Shown here: positions 54,244-64,000 of the stretch, one piece after another | Layout of the letters: each line of letters begins with the position of its first letter | Numbering within the stretch: position 1 is the first letter of the stretch | Origin: Hyphodiscus hymeniophilus | Lineage: Eukaryota; Ascomycota; Leotiomycetes; Helotiales; Hyphodiscaceae | Assembly: GCA_016508695.1 (NCBI GenBank) | Contig: VNKQ01000008.1 | Span: 744,001 to 808,000, forward strand | DNA length: 64,000 bases | Reading direction: 5' to 3' | The notes under the pieces: generated by a model | What the model was told of the DNA's origin: nothing | Seen by the model: only the letters and a program-made list of their open reading frames with translations | Databases searched by the model: none | Translations under genes and position numbers: made by a program

Positions 54244-56726
54244 CTATGCGGAAAGACCACGCTTCTCTGATTCGGAGAAGAAGATAACCATCCGCCATAA
54301 TTTCTTCACCAAGACCTCAGCTTCTTCATCCAACGCCTAGTTGATGTCAGCACAGACTTAACAGCAAGGAGGAAAGAACCTACACCCTCCAGTAGCTCCA
54401 CCAGCGCTCCAGGCTTTCCTCTCTCGCGGATGTGGCCTTCCACGACCTCCACAAGTAGCTGCTCTTGCACGCCCAGATATTCCACTATCTTCTTCTCGAC
54501 AAACGGCCGCAACTTCTCCACAATAACGACATCGTCCACGAAATCCCACTTGACATCCCAAGCCCATAAGCCAACTTTCTCGGTCGGAATCTCAGCTGCC
54601 AGTTGTCTAACCGCTTGGTCTCTTTCCTCATCAGAGAGTGAAGCAGCGGAAGAAGCTGAAGGATCGAATTTGATAGGTATGAGAGTGCGCTTGGACGTTT
54701 TCTCTGCATCCTCTTCGTCCTCCAATAATCCTTCCACTTCTGCTACTGTCCGTCTTGGAGCAATGACCTTCTGTGCCTTCTGCGCTGCAGCGCCAAGAGA
54801 CAGCTTGAAAGGCTGCTGGGCGCCCATTCTTGGCTGTCTGCCTTGTAGTTCCTCCGCTTGCTGTTCGAGGAATGAATCAGCCATGCCACGAGCTTGTTCT
54901 CGGTCGGCCAAATCCTTCTGTCGCTCTCTCTTTTCAGCTTCACGATCTCGTTCATCGGCTGCTGCTTCGCGCGCACGAAAGGTCGCGCGATTGCGGACCC
55001 ACATGCTACGGTCACTGTAGTATTCTACTGTCTTCCTACTTGCTTCCAAATCATCGTCCCAATCTCTCAATCGTTGGGCCATTTTCTCCTTCTCGGCATT
55101 AGCATTTGCATCATCCTCATCTTCGCGCTCTTTCTCTCTCTGTACAGCAGCAGTCCGAGATCGTTCACGATTCAGCCACCGGCGCTCCTGGTCGAGATAG
55201 TGCTTTTCTTGCTCGGATTCTTTCTTCGCAACCCGACGTCTTTCGAGCTCTTCGTCGCTGGCAGAGTCGTCTTCCTCTTCACGGTTGATCCAAACGTCTC
55301 CAGTTGCGGCACCGTTGATACCGCTTCCATTGACAAATTTGACACCTTGTTGATAGTCACGAGGCATTTGCGAGCCTTTGGGTCCAGACGGAGCATTAGG
55401 AACCCCTCGTGGTCCGAGTGGAATGTTATTTGCATTACCGCCTGAAGGACCATTAGGTATCGTCGGACCCGGTGAAGCGAGCCGCGACGGTCGAGGAGCA
55501 CCATTCCGTTGTCGTTCCAGAGCCTCCATTTCCTCCTCGCGCTTCAGCCGTTCCATATCTCTTCTGGTGCTTCGGTCTCTGAACGCAGCAATTTCTTGAG
55601 CAACTGTTTCGCGCATTTCAGCTGGGATGTCTGCGAGTTCGTCGTCCACTGCCAGAGGTATGTTCACAACTTCGACGTTGTCACCTCTTCCATCTATATC
55701 ATGCATCATTGTATCTTCACCTTCTGGAACCTCGACGAATATCGGCGGGTGGAACAGTTCATGTATAGCAGCCTTCAAACCCAGTCGCGCAGCATCCAAT
55801 GAAGCTTGTTGTCCAGCAGGATCATCGCCACGATTGGAATGGTAATTTTCGAGATAGTTGAGCGAATTATCGTCCACAAAGACAAGAAGCTTGCTCTTGT
55901 CGATCTTCTCATCTTCATCATCTTCCTTCTTGATCCCATTGCTTGGTTGTTGTCGCTTTGTCGGGATCTCAATGTCCTTGAGAACCTCCACAGCAGTAGC
56001 TAAACTTTCCGCATCATCGTACTGTGCAAAACCAAATGTGCATTGCTTCCCATCCGCGTTCACGGCTCTATCCCATCTCCGTAGTCGCCCCGCTGTACTA
56101 AGTAGGCGCTCAATTCCTTCATCTCCACCTGCGCCTTCCGTTATTCCTCCAATGAATATGGTCCGAACGATCTCTTCCTTTGTTGGTGGTACAAGAGACA
56201 TCATGCTCTCTCTCAAGGCTTGGCGTTGGGCATCCATCCCCCTCTCGGCTCCCAAGCCGGCCCTTCCTCCACCTCCAGACATCGGATCTTGACCCTCTCT
56301 TCGGCCTCCAGACATGGGCGTAGAAGGTTTCGAAGGACCTGTTCCTAAACGAATGACCGGCGCTGAGAAGTTGATGTTCGGCATATTAGGGGGCCCTTGA
56401 AAGCTAGCTGGGAGCCCGCTCGGTCGAGTAGACTGTGCATTGTTGGCTTGCTGTACACCAGGAGGAGGAGCCGTACCTGGCGCAGACATGCCTGGAGGAG
56501 GGCCTAAATCGATGTTAGAACTATTCGTGGAAGTCAAGCATACAAACTCACCCATTCCCGGCGGTGGCCCCATGCCAGGAGGAGTGCCAGTCTGGCTTGG
56601 GAAGCCCCCAAAACCCGGAGGGCGGCCATACGGTGATGCTATTTACTCTATCAGCGTCTGTAAACATGAAGACCAGGGAGGCTGTGTATCGCAACTCTGC
56701 TCACCTCCGTAGGGATTGTATGCCAT
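54244..56726 (-). CDS. RBM25/Snu71-like splicing factor (RRM plus PWI)
   Basis: Minus-strand exons 56705-56726, 56552-56638, 54384-56503 and 54244-54336, 773 residues. Order: Pro/Gly-rich N-terminus with repeated GPPPGM, RRM at about 140-215 (RTIFIGGITEGAGGDEGIER, CTFGFAQYDDAESLATAVEV), an acidic linker, a long Arg/Glu-rich charged segment (ERLKREEEMEALERQR; EREDEDDANANAEKEK; DRSMWVRNRATFRAREAA) and a C-terminal PWI domain at about 690-773 (VGLWAWDVKWDFVDDVVIVE, then LVELLEGALDEEAEVLVKKL and WRMVIFFSESEKRGL). This is the layout of human RBM25, which joins U1 snRNP in 5' splice-site choice. The last 47-base intron restores the PWI helix; without it the tail would read nonsense. The next gene, bS21m, lies head to head 281 bases away. 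Confidence 0.92.
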
Positions 56727-57007
56727 GGTGATTGTTCTGATATGTTGCTGAGATAGTACCGCCAACTATGATATTTGCAGAACGATCGAAGTGAGGAGCG
56801 GCAGTAGTATTGAGTTGTGCTCGTTGGCGCAAAGAAGAGAGCTCTCCAAAATTCACTCGGCACAGACCACCAAACTTTAGCGTCGCCAAAGCTCAAAAGC
56901 TCGTCCAACTCGAACGACATCTCAGCCACATCCCCATCAAACCATTCAATGTAAGCTCTTCCATATTCGCAGAACTCAATTGCGTCTTCTAATACTGTAC
57001 CAGTGCA
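56727..57007. promoter_or_regulatory. short divergent promoter between RBM25-like and mrp21
   Basis: 281 bases separate the starts. AGTGAGGAGCGGCAGTA-type GC patches occur but no classical TATA box. A bidirectional promoter is inferred. Confidence 0.45.
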
Positions 57008-57760
57008 ATGGAACTCCGAAAAGCCGCTGACGCCCTTCTACGGTCTCAGAGCAGCCCTCTTACCCGCTTGCTCAACCCTTCATCAATATCACGGGCAACA
57101 GGGGCTCACATTCATTACCGGACTGCCAATAGACCTACCCAAAGGTTACTTTCAAGTTCAGCAAGACATAATGCTGTCAAGCCAGAAGCAACCACTTCCG
57201 CTACGCCCGCACGAGACGGCTCCAGCAAATCTCCAGACACTGTTGACGAGATCTCGAAAAGCCTCTGGGCTAGTCCGTCCAGCAGAGCAGGGGGGTCTTT
57301 GTCTCTCGATGCCCAGAAACGCATGAATAACGGCGACTCGGCCTTCGACATCTTGAACGCCATCAGCTCGCTTTCCAAACCCAAGCCTTCCGCAAGGTTC
57401 GATCCCGGCGCTATGCTCAACCCATCCGCGCCTCTGGACAACAGGAGCATTATGGAGACGTACGCTCAAGGAGGGCATCTGGCTATGCCCAGTACCCCCA
57501 GAGCTCCGATGCGGTTGAGACCGAGTACGGGCCGAAGTGTCACGATCGGGACCGGCATCGACGTCGCGAGGGGGTTACGGCTGTTGGAGCAGAGTTGCGC
57601 GAGGAACAGGGTCAGATCGGACGCTACGCAGCAGAGGTTCCATGAGAGGGGGGGCTTGAAGAAGAAGAGGTTGAGGAGGCAGAGATGGAGGAAGAGGTTT
57701 CTGGAAGGGTTCCAGGCTACCGTTGGTCGGGTTAGGGAGTTGAAAAACCAGGGGTGGTAG
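57008..57760 (+). CDS. mrp21: mitochondrial small-subunit ribosomal protein bS21m (Mrp21)
   Basis: Single exon, 250 residues. The N-terminus is Arg/Ser-rich and lacks acidic residues (RSQSSPLTRLLNPSSISR), as in a mitochondrial targeting sequence. The C-terminal 75 residues match the bacterial S21 family: IDVARGLRLLEQSCARNRVR, QQRFHERGGLKKKRLRRQRW and FLEGFQATVGRV, a basic helical block binding 16S-type rRNA. The middle is low complexity and lineage specific. S21 proteins act in translation initiation of the small subunit. The long N-terminal extension is normal for fungal Mrp21. Confidence 0.9.
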   Translation: MELRKAADALLRSQSSPLTRLLNPSSISRATGAHIHYRTANRPTQRLLSSSARHNAVKPEATTSATPARDGSSKSPDTVDEISKSLWASPSSRAGGSLSLDAQKRMNNGDSAFDILNAISSLSKPKPSARFDPGAMLNPSAPLDNRSIMETYAQGGHLAMPSTPRAPMRLRPSTGRSVTIGTGIDVARGLRLLEQSCARNRVRSDATQQRFHERGGLKKKRLRRQRWRKRFLEGFQATVGRVRELKNQGW

Positions 57761-59601
57761 TTCATGTTCATGTACACATAGGATGGGGCATTTTATGATC
57801 AGATAAGTGTCATGATTTCAACACCCACTGGACTTCCGGCACTGGAACCTGAGGTTCTATTTCCAGGGCAGCGACGCCAAGCGCGCCGGGGAAAGAGGAA
57901 GGAATGGGCTGTAATATACATCTCTCACAGATATCCAGAGCTAGTCGGGCTCTTCAGCACACAGAATCCAGATGAGAAAGCCGCTTCACACCAGTCGTTT
58001 CACTTTCATCTGTTTGCAAGGTGTCTCCTTCTCGGGCACCATCACGGGGCCAGTGTCCAGCCTTACTCCCTGGGCCAGGCCCAGGAATCAATTCTCGGGG
58101 GTAACCAGCAAGTTTTATACCTTACCTAGTAGCCAATCATTGATTGTCTGATGTACCATCCCATCTCAGCTCTAGCAAAGCATGAACGGGAGTTATATGC
58201 ACTCCCGTTGTCGACGATTCCAGGGTCTTAAGGTTGGCATGGAAGTTGGGACAACCCCTACCCCATCTTGCACTCACGATGATGGGAGACAAGTCCATCA
58301 ACCGCAAAATTAATTTCCTGAATAGTAATCGTAATCATGATGGTGGTCTTGGGCTCTCTATCTTATATTCCTAGCGCACTGCTTCTCCTTGACCTGGTTT
58401 CTCGAAGAAGGGGAGGATCTGAAGAAGAAAAGTACACCGAGAAATTCATGTCATGTGTGACCCATATCATGGGGCGATCTCTACTGTCGAGCCAAAAACT
58501 CGACGGTTTTCTCAAAATCGTCAACGTGGTCTACTGAGTTGGGCCAGAGGATTTGTACCCAAGGTCAATACTCGAAAATTAGGCTAGGCTCGATGGCAGA
58601 GATCTCGACTTTTGGCATTGGCAAATTTCCATTGCGGCAGTGGTCAGACGGACGCGCTAAATAACAAGTCGACAACGGGAATAGGCACATCGATAAGATC
58701 GCTCTTGCGCTTTTGATATCGCGAGACGAGGTCTGCCTGTTGATTGATTGATTGATTGATGGGAGATTTTTAAGCCATAGATCGCAATCCGCCAGAATGA
58801 CCATTGTGAAGCTGTTGGTCTGCAACGATAGGATAATCCACCATCTTGATCGCGTCGGCCTTCTCAGCTCGACAACGATTTCCTTTTCTATTAGTAACCT
58901 TTTCTCGCACCGCAGTAGGTCCCTTCTGACCTGTTTACATCGTCCCCATACCTTTTATCTGTGTTTTCACAGGCGATTTCCGCTGAGGATTCGCTCTTCT
59001 GACTGTCTGAAGATGTACCTGTCGCAAACAAGAAATAACGAGGCCGTGCATCGTGCTCAAGTCACGCGATCACATATGCGGAATCGCCTACCTAGGTATA
59101 TATCGTAAAATGATTGGACCCAATCAGACCTTAATCTGGGTTACGTTCCTCGGTACACGACCAACTCCAAGGAGACGTCTTGGGCATCGAACATCCACGC
59201 GATCGAGCTGTTCATCTATTAAATGAACCATCGATATAAACCATCGATCATCTGATGCACAAGCTGTTGATGCTTCCGTGAGATATCGAGGCTGTTCTAT
59301 ACTAGCGCGACAAATGCCGTTCGGAATTACACACTTATGAATCGGCTCGCTCCACTTACATCACTGCACTTGATTTTGATCCTTATGGGCACCATCACAT
59401 AGGAGATACAAAGGGTGAAAGTTACTACTAATCGAAAGGGGGTTCCAGCCACGCCAGTGTGCCGATCAGCATCATAAGCAAAACATGACTTTGCTTTTCG
59501 GGGGGGTGGAGGAGGGGTTGTTTATAGCAAGGTTTTGAAATAGACGCGCTTTCAAGATCGACGGCGACTTCTGCTGCCGAATTTGGAGAGAAGAAATGGA
59601 G

Positions 59602-59703
59602 AAGGGAAATGAAGAGAGGAAATGGAGAGAGAAAATGGAGAAGGGAAATGAAGAGAGGAAATGGAGAGAGAAAATGGAGAAGAAATGGAGAGAGAAAATG
59701 GAG
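59602..59703. repeat. 39-bp and 24-bp purine-rich tandem repeats
   Basis: Two identical 39-base units (59602-59640, 59641-59679; AAGGGAAATGAAGAGAGG then AAATGGAGAGAGAAAATGGA with final G) followed by one 24-base derivative (59680-59703) and a partial one. The plus strand is almost pure purine with scattered T. Confidence 0.85.
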
Positions 59704-59787
59704 AAGAAATGGAGAGAGGATAGAGAGGGTACAGAGAGGAGATATAGGAGAGAATAGAGGATAGGAGAGAATAGGAGATAGAGGAGA

Positions 59788-60053
59788 GAATAGAGGATAG
59801 AGGAGAGAATAGAGGATAGAGGAGAGAATAGAGGATAGAGGAGAGAATAGAGGATAGAGGAGAGAATAGAGGATAGAGGAGAGAATAGAGGATAGAGGAG
59901 AGAATAGAGGATAGAGGAGAGAATAGAGGATAGAGGAGAGAATAGAGGATAGAGGAGAGAATAGAGGATAGAGGAGAGAATAGAGGATAGAGGAGAGAAT
60001 AGAGGATAGAGGAGAGAATAGAGGATAGAGGAGAGAATAGAGGATAGAGGAGA
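59788..60053. repeat. minisatellite, 14 perfect tandem copies of a 19-bp unit
   Basis: The unit GAATAGAGGATAGAGGAGA repeats without change from 59788 to 60053, then degenerates. Because 19 is not a multiple of three, each reading frame cycles through the same peptide; on the minus strand all three frames stay open (Leu/Ser/Tyr-rich), which is an effect of the repeat and not coding evidence. Degenerate variants flank it on the left (59745-59787). Confidence 0.95.
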
Positions 60054-62737
60054 GAATAGAGAAGAGACAGAGGTGAGGTATAGAGAAAAGACATAAAGAA
60101 ACGACGCAGACAAGAGATGCAAGAAGAAGTATAAAGAAGAAAATCGAGAAGAGCCACCACACGAGGTTGCTCATCCCTACCTACCCTATTTCATGATCTC
60201 AACATGCTACTATATAGTATCTTACTCGCGGACAACCTCACCGAACCCCATGACTCGACTCAACTCGCGAGCCTTCGATCTTGGGTCTGTCTGTCCGTCT
60301 GTCTGTCTGTCCAATAGGAAGAAGGGTCCCGATTCGAAGGCGGAGACATCTCCGACATCTCACTAGGTAAGGTAGGTAAAGGTATGATGGGGCTTTTTCG
60401 ATATCTCTTCACTCGACGATGATGACGGGCGAAGGACCCATGCCCTTTTTGGATAACGACTGTCACACAAGAGTTCCAAGAACACCACCCACAAGCAGCT
60501 AAGGTACCTACCTAGTCCGGGATGAGGATGGCGATGGCAAAGATTGTTCCATGAATGAATGGATATTGCATGACGGTTCCCACTTCCAGATGGAATCTCC
60601 CCCCTCCGTTTTCCTTCTTGCTCGCGAGTCGCGGGCGGGAATCTGGAAGTGGCCTGCCAGATCTCGGGGCTGGAGTCCGCCTCCGCCAAACACATCTCGA
60701 TCTCGATTGGCCGGAGGGGAAACCCGCGTATTTTTGGGTCTTTCTCGCCTCTTTTTAGAGGGCAGAGGGCGGACGGCGGAGGGCGGAGGTGTCTCCACCA
60801 GATGAACCCAGGTGTGAGATTCCGATCCTCGAATAGCATAGCATTGGCATGGCATGGCATGGTATGGCGTAGGAGAACCCTCCTTTTTAACCGGCATTTG
60901 ACCTTCACAATACACATTGGGTACGGAGCATATCTGACATTGGACTCTCATAGCCGCCATTAATCCATGGCTTCGAGCTTGGGCCGAGAGAATCGCCTCT
61001 CTTTCTCTTTCTCTTTCTCTTTCTCTTTCTCTCCCTCTCTCCCTCTCTCCCTCTCCCTCTCTCTCCCCTCCCTTCCCTCGAGATGGCGCAGGCAACAGAA
61101 GGAAGTTTCGCCACTCACTCCTTCGTATCCTGCCCATCTTGAGTGTTCGATGATCTGGTTGGTATCTGACATTCTGCTTCGGGGTGTCCCCATCTCAACA
61201 CTCGGAGTCGCTTCAGGCTCCGCCTAACAAGAAATTGTTTTCTCGCTAGGCCCGTCGATGCTTGCTCTCTCTCTCTCTCTCTCTCTCTCCACATCGCTCG
61301 ATGCCTTCTCGAGACTAGAGAAACAAAAATTCACAGCTGCTTCTCTCCCCTGTACTCGTACGAGTACTTACTGTACTTCATTACCTCAACAACCGCGCGT
61401 CTAAAGACTATTGTAGACGAAACAAACGCCCGCCCGTCGGTCTTGTACGCTCAAAGGAAAGCTGCCGGCCCAGGCCTCCCCAGGCCAGACCAGTCGGGAA
61501 GAAGCAGGCGGTGGGGGGGGATGGGAGGAAAGCGTTACCTCACTTGCACTCGCACTTGCGCTTGCATGCTTGCATCTTAACTTCCTCAAGGCCCCATACA
61601 CAGCTGGGTACCTTGCCTACTGTACCTTAGGTGGGAAACTGAACCCCCGCTGATGATGCTTCCCTCCTTGCCTCCTTCTCCTCCCCTCCTTCCGGGACTA
61701 CCAGGACATCTCTATTCCCCACCGTGAGAAAGAAGAAAGTGTTCTTACAGCCCGGAGACTCTGAGAGGCTCTGAGGTCGTCTCCGAGCGGCTCAGGGCTC
61801 CGCCCAATCGTTCGAGAAGACAGTGAGCGCATCGGTGCCCACTGCCCGCACGCACGACCAGAGCCAGAGGCAGAGGGACATTCCACTCCCCTCACACCTC
61901 ACACCTCACACCCGTCTCCACCACCAGACATAATTCACACCTTGCCCCTTACCCAGGCTGTGAGGATCTTCTGCTGCGTGGCGGCGAATCGAACGAACGT
62001 ATACTAGTAAGTTAGCAAACACTCATTTGTATCATAGCAAGCAAACTTTGCTGGAACGAAGGTCGTCCATCTAATGCCAGCCACTCAAAGCCAGTTTTCT
62101 ACTCTGCTCTGCTCTACCTCCCCCCCACCCCCCGAAGGACCCTGCATCTCACCGGCACCTCCCACGCATCTGATATTCAAAGCCCCTCATCCGCGGATCG
62201 TTCTCGACGATCCCTGCGATTGAATAGTGGACATTTTTACGATTCTGCTGCAATCCCGCCACCCACTCCCTTCCCTTCGCAGTCTCAATAGCGATTGCGT
62301 TTGGCCATCGGCCGCTAGGACGCTTCTCCGATCCCAGGAATCAAAAATTGTCCTTCTCGTGCGTCTTCGTCGTCTTCTTCCTCTTCAGCCTCGAAAGCGC
62401 CTCCGTGCGTGACTCGACACTTGAATGCCTCATATCGCAAGCCGGAGCTAGTCAGACCTCGAACACACACAAGCGCACACACACACAGACACACAACCAC
62501 ACAACTTCCTCGAAACCGGAGGAAGTGAGCTGCGTTCTCCCCTCCTCGTCATGTCATTCAAAGGACGTTCCTCCGCCACATGATAGCCTGCCCTGCCTGA
62601 GAGAGAACCCCACAATCCTGATATTCTTTGCGCCCAATTCTCCAGAGTTCAAAGTGTACGAAAACTACTTCCCATTGACTTCTGCATGGTACAACACAGA
62701 ATTACCACCAGATGGCCCCACGTTTGGACTGCTAGCC

Positions 62738-64000
62738 ATGTCTTCGCCAGCGTTTCGCAAGATACGTTCCCAAGGCCAAGGGGAGAGCAGCGGCTCCACA
62801 AGTAATCCAAACAACCAGTCCACACCCGAGTCGACTACGGGATCCGATCCACGCCTTGCCCGCGGTGAGAGTTCAGCTGCGACCACCGGTAGCACATCGA
62901 AACGTCGAAGGGTACCAGACACAGTAACCCGCAATGCTTGTCAACTCTGTAAGAAGGCGCGATCTAAAGTACGTATTTCCCTTCTCAGGGCCGCGAGGCT
63001 ACAGTCTTGTGCGCTATCGATGCCCAGCGGCCCAGAGCTATTCAATTCCCTTGACTTACCTCTCTCGTAGTGCGATGGCGAGACGCCTTGCGAAAGGTGC
63101 ACAACTCGCGGAGAAGAATGCGTCTATGAAAGGCATGTCAAGTATGCCAAGGAGGAGCTGGTGAAGGATATCAGGGAACTTAGGGTCGGAAAGAATGTTA
63201 TGGAACGCATTTTCGAGGCCCTATCAAACGACGAAAAAGTGCCCGAGGTCCTCGACCGACTTCGAAGTCGCGAGACGTACGAAAGCATCGTGAAATGGCT
63301 GGGTCCCTCCCATGCACATGGCCTAGGCCGATCGCCCGAACTCGAGACCCTTTCGCCCAGAGAGTCCCATCACTCTGCATTCGAGGGTTCCGACCATGAA
63401 ATGGAAGGCGTTAGCCAAACACCATTTCGGTGGACAGTTGTGACGTCCAATCAGGCTATCATAAACCATCTGTTCCAGTTGTATTTTGCCTGGGTCCACC
63501 CGGTGCACACACTCTTCAGCGAAGGTCACTTCACGGATAGCTTCACGAGGCATACGGACACCTACTGCGCATCTGTTCTCGTAAATGCGATCTGTGCAAT
63601 GGCTTGTCATTTGCACTCTGCCGCAGAACGAGACGAAATCGATTTCGACCAACTAGGGTCAGAGTTCAGCGAAGCCGTACGCGCTGATATTGTTGGCGAA
63701 GACAAGAACAAGGCCACCACCATACAGGCCTTTGCCGTTATGTTTCTAGTCGACTGTGCGCGTTCCAATGTGCCGCGCGCCGCAGCCTATCTAAAACTCG
63801 CGACGGGTCGTTTGCGTAGTATCGCTTCCCAGGATAACGAGGGACACAATGAAGTTCTAAAAACTACTGTTCGTGGTATACGGTCCTTGAACGTGTTTGT
63901 GCTCTGTTCCGTCTCTTCATCTCCAAACACTAATGTACTCAGTGAGTGGGCACAAGCAACCTTCCAAGTGCCTCCAATAATCACTTCTGCCCCGTTCGAA
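62738..64000 (+). CDS. Zn2Cys6 fungal transcription factor (3' truncated by window edge)
   Basis: Exons 62738-62968, 63071-63894 and 63943 to the right edge. The zinc cluster is split by the first intron (RNACQLCKKARSKCDGETPC, then ERC, TTRGEEC), spacing C-x2-C-x6-C-x5-C-x2-C-x6-C, preceded by a basic stretch (SKRRRVPDTVTR) and followed by a linker with a coiled region (HVKYAKEELVKDIRELR). The fungal_trans-type regulatory domain starts at about residue 195 (HLFQLYFAWVHPVHTLFSEG, then MACHLHSAAER). It looks like the broad family often annotated as NirA-like nitrogen regulators, but target pathway cannot be set. The intron 63895-63942 (GTTTGT, CTAAT, CAG) joins SLNV to EWAQATFQVPPI. The C-terminus is missing. 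Confidence 0.88.

Larger units (their letters stand above)
57761..62737. other. 5-kb gene-free region rich in simple repeats, upstream of a regulator
   Basis: No gene I can support. It holds several simple-sequence tracts: TTGA repeats at 58741-58761, purine repeats at 59591-60060, GTCT repeats at 60285-60312, a CTTT/CTCC polypyrimidine tract at 60997-61079, CT repeats at 61265-61289 and CA-rich sequence near 62463-62505. The right part (about 61.9-62.7 kb) is probably the leader of the Zn2Cys6 gene. Long leaders with simple repeats are common for fungal regulators. Confidence 0.55.

Noticed and set aside
54430..55445. Plus-strand frames (183-196 codons) opposite the RBM25-like gene
   Set aside because: Antisense of the Arg/Glu-rich region gives Ser/Phe/Leu-rich shadows; no independent support.
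57812..58129. 105-codon frame after mrp21
   Set aside because: Begins with an ATG but shows no domain, signal peptide or biased composition; probably 3' flank.
59428..60174. Three overlapping long minus-strand frames (202-248 codons) rich in Leu/Ser/Tyr
   Set aside because: They are created by the stop-free 19-bp repeat, which reads open in every frame; the products are pure low complexity and no single frame is preferred.
1..64000. tRNA, rRNA, CRISPR or transposon genes
   Set aside because: By eye I found no T-loop plus A/B-box arrangement, no rRNA-like blocks, no regularly spaced repeats with unique spacers and no transposase or reverse-transcriptase motifs; a tRNAscan or RepeatMasker run would be decisive.

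Overview
The window looks like nuclear DNA of a filamentous ascomycete (Pezizomycotina). Most genes carry short GT-AG introns of about 47-180 bases with fungal branch points (CTAAC, CTGAC, TACTAAT). There are three Zn2Cys6 regulators, a Met13-type methylenetetrahydrofolate reductase, a GT90 glycosyltransferase and a type I metacaspase. Nothing suggests bacterial, viral or organellar DNA. I cannot place the species from sequence alone; a leotiomycete-like fungus is only a guess. Exon boundaries were worked out by hand from splice motifs, reading-frame phase and family similarity.

Layout. 1-6 kb: the 3' end of an unidentified gene, then a long gene-poor stretch with one candidate small cysteine-rich secreted protein and a tandem 38-bp CCAAT/ACGCGT promoter repeat. 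6-16.6 kb: a large Zn2Cys6 factor, proteasome subunit alpha-5 and gamma-tubulin complex protein 2 (sharing a promoter), and methylenetetrahydrofolate reductase. 16.9-25.7 kb is an accessory patch. It holds three decayed genes (a 5'-truncated zinc-type dehydrogenase/reductase, an epoxide-hydrolase-like alpha/beta hydrolase and a trypsin-like protease), a lineage-type membrane protein, and a head-to-head pair of paralogous secreted proteins that I do not recognise.

26-36 kb: a compact type I metacaspase, then an amidohydrolase-2 (lactonase-like) gene, an Ara2-like aldo-keto reductase and an XlnR/AraR-class regulator. The last three sit together as a plausible aldose-oxidation cluster. 37-42 kb: a membrane-anchored GT90 glycosyltransferase and a divergent NmrA-like/EXPERA pair.

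43-57.8 kb is mostly core housekeeping: ADA2 (SAGA), an Sch9-type AGC kinase, glucose-6-phosphate isomerase, a conserved type I membrane protein, an RBM25-like splicing factor and a mitochondrial bS21 ribosomal protein. 57.8-62.7 kb is a 5-kb gene-free, microsatellite-rich tract. It includes a 19-bp polypurine repeat in 14 perfect tandem copies. It leads into a third Zn2Cys6 factor that runs off the right edge.

Several neighbours share promoters head to head: PUP2/GCP2, the secreted paralogs, the Ara2-like reductase/XlnR-like regulator, NmrA/EXPERA, ADA2/SCH9 and RBM25/MRP21. The sugar regulator beside a sugar dehydrogenase and a lactonase-like gene is the most suggestive functional grouping. 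The secreted paralog pair is the most likely under-described one.
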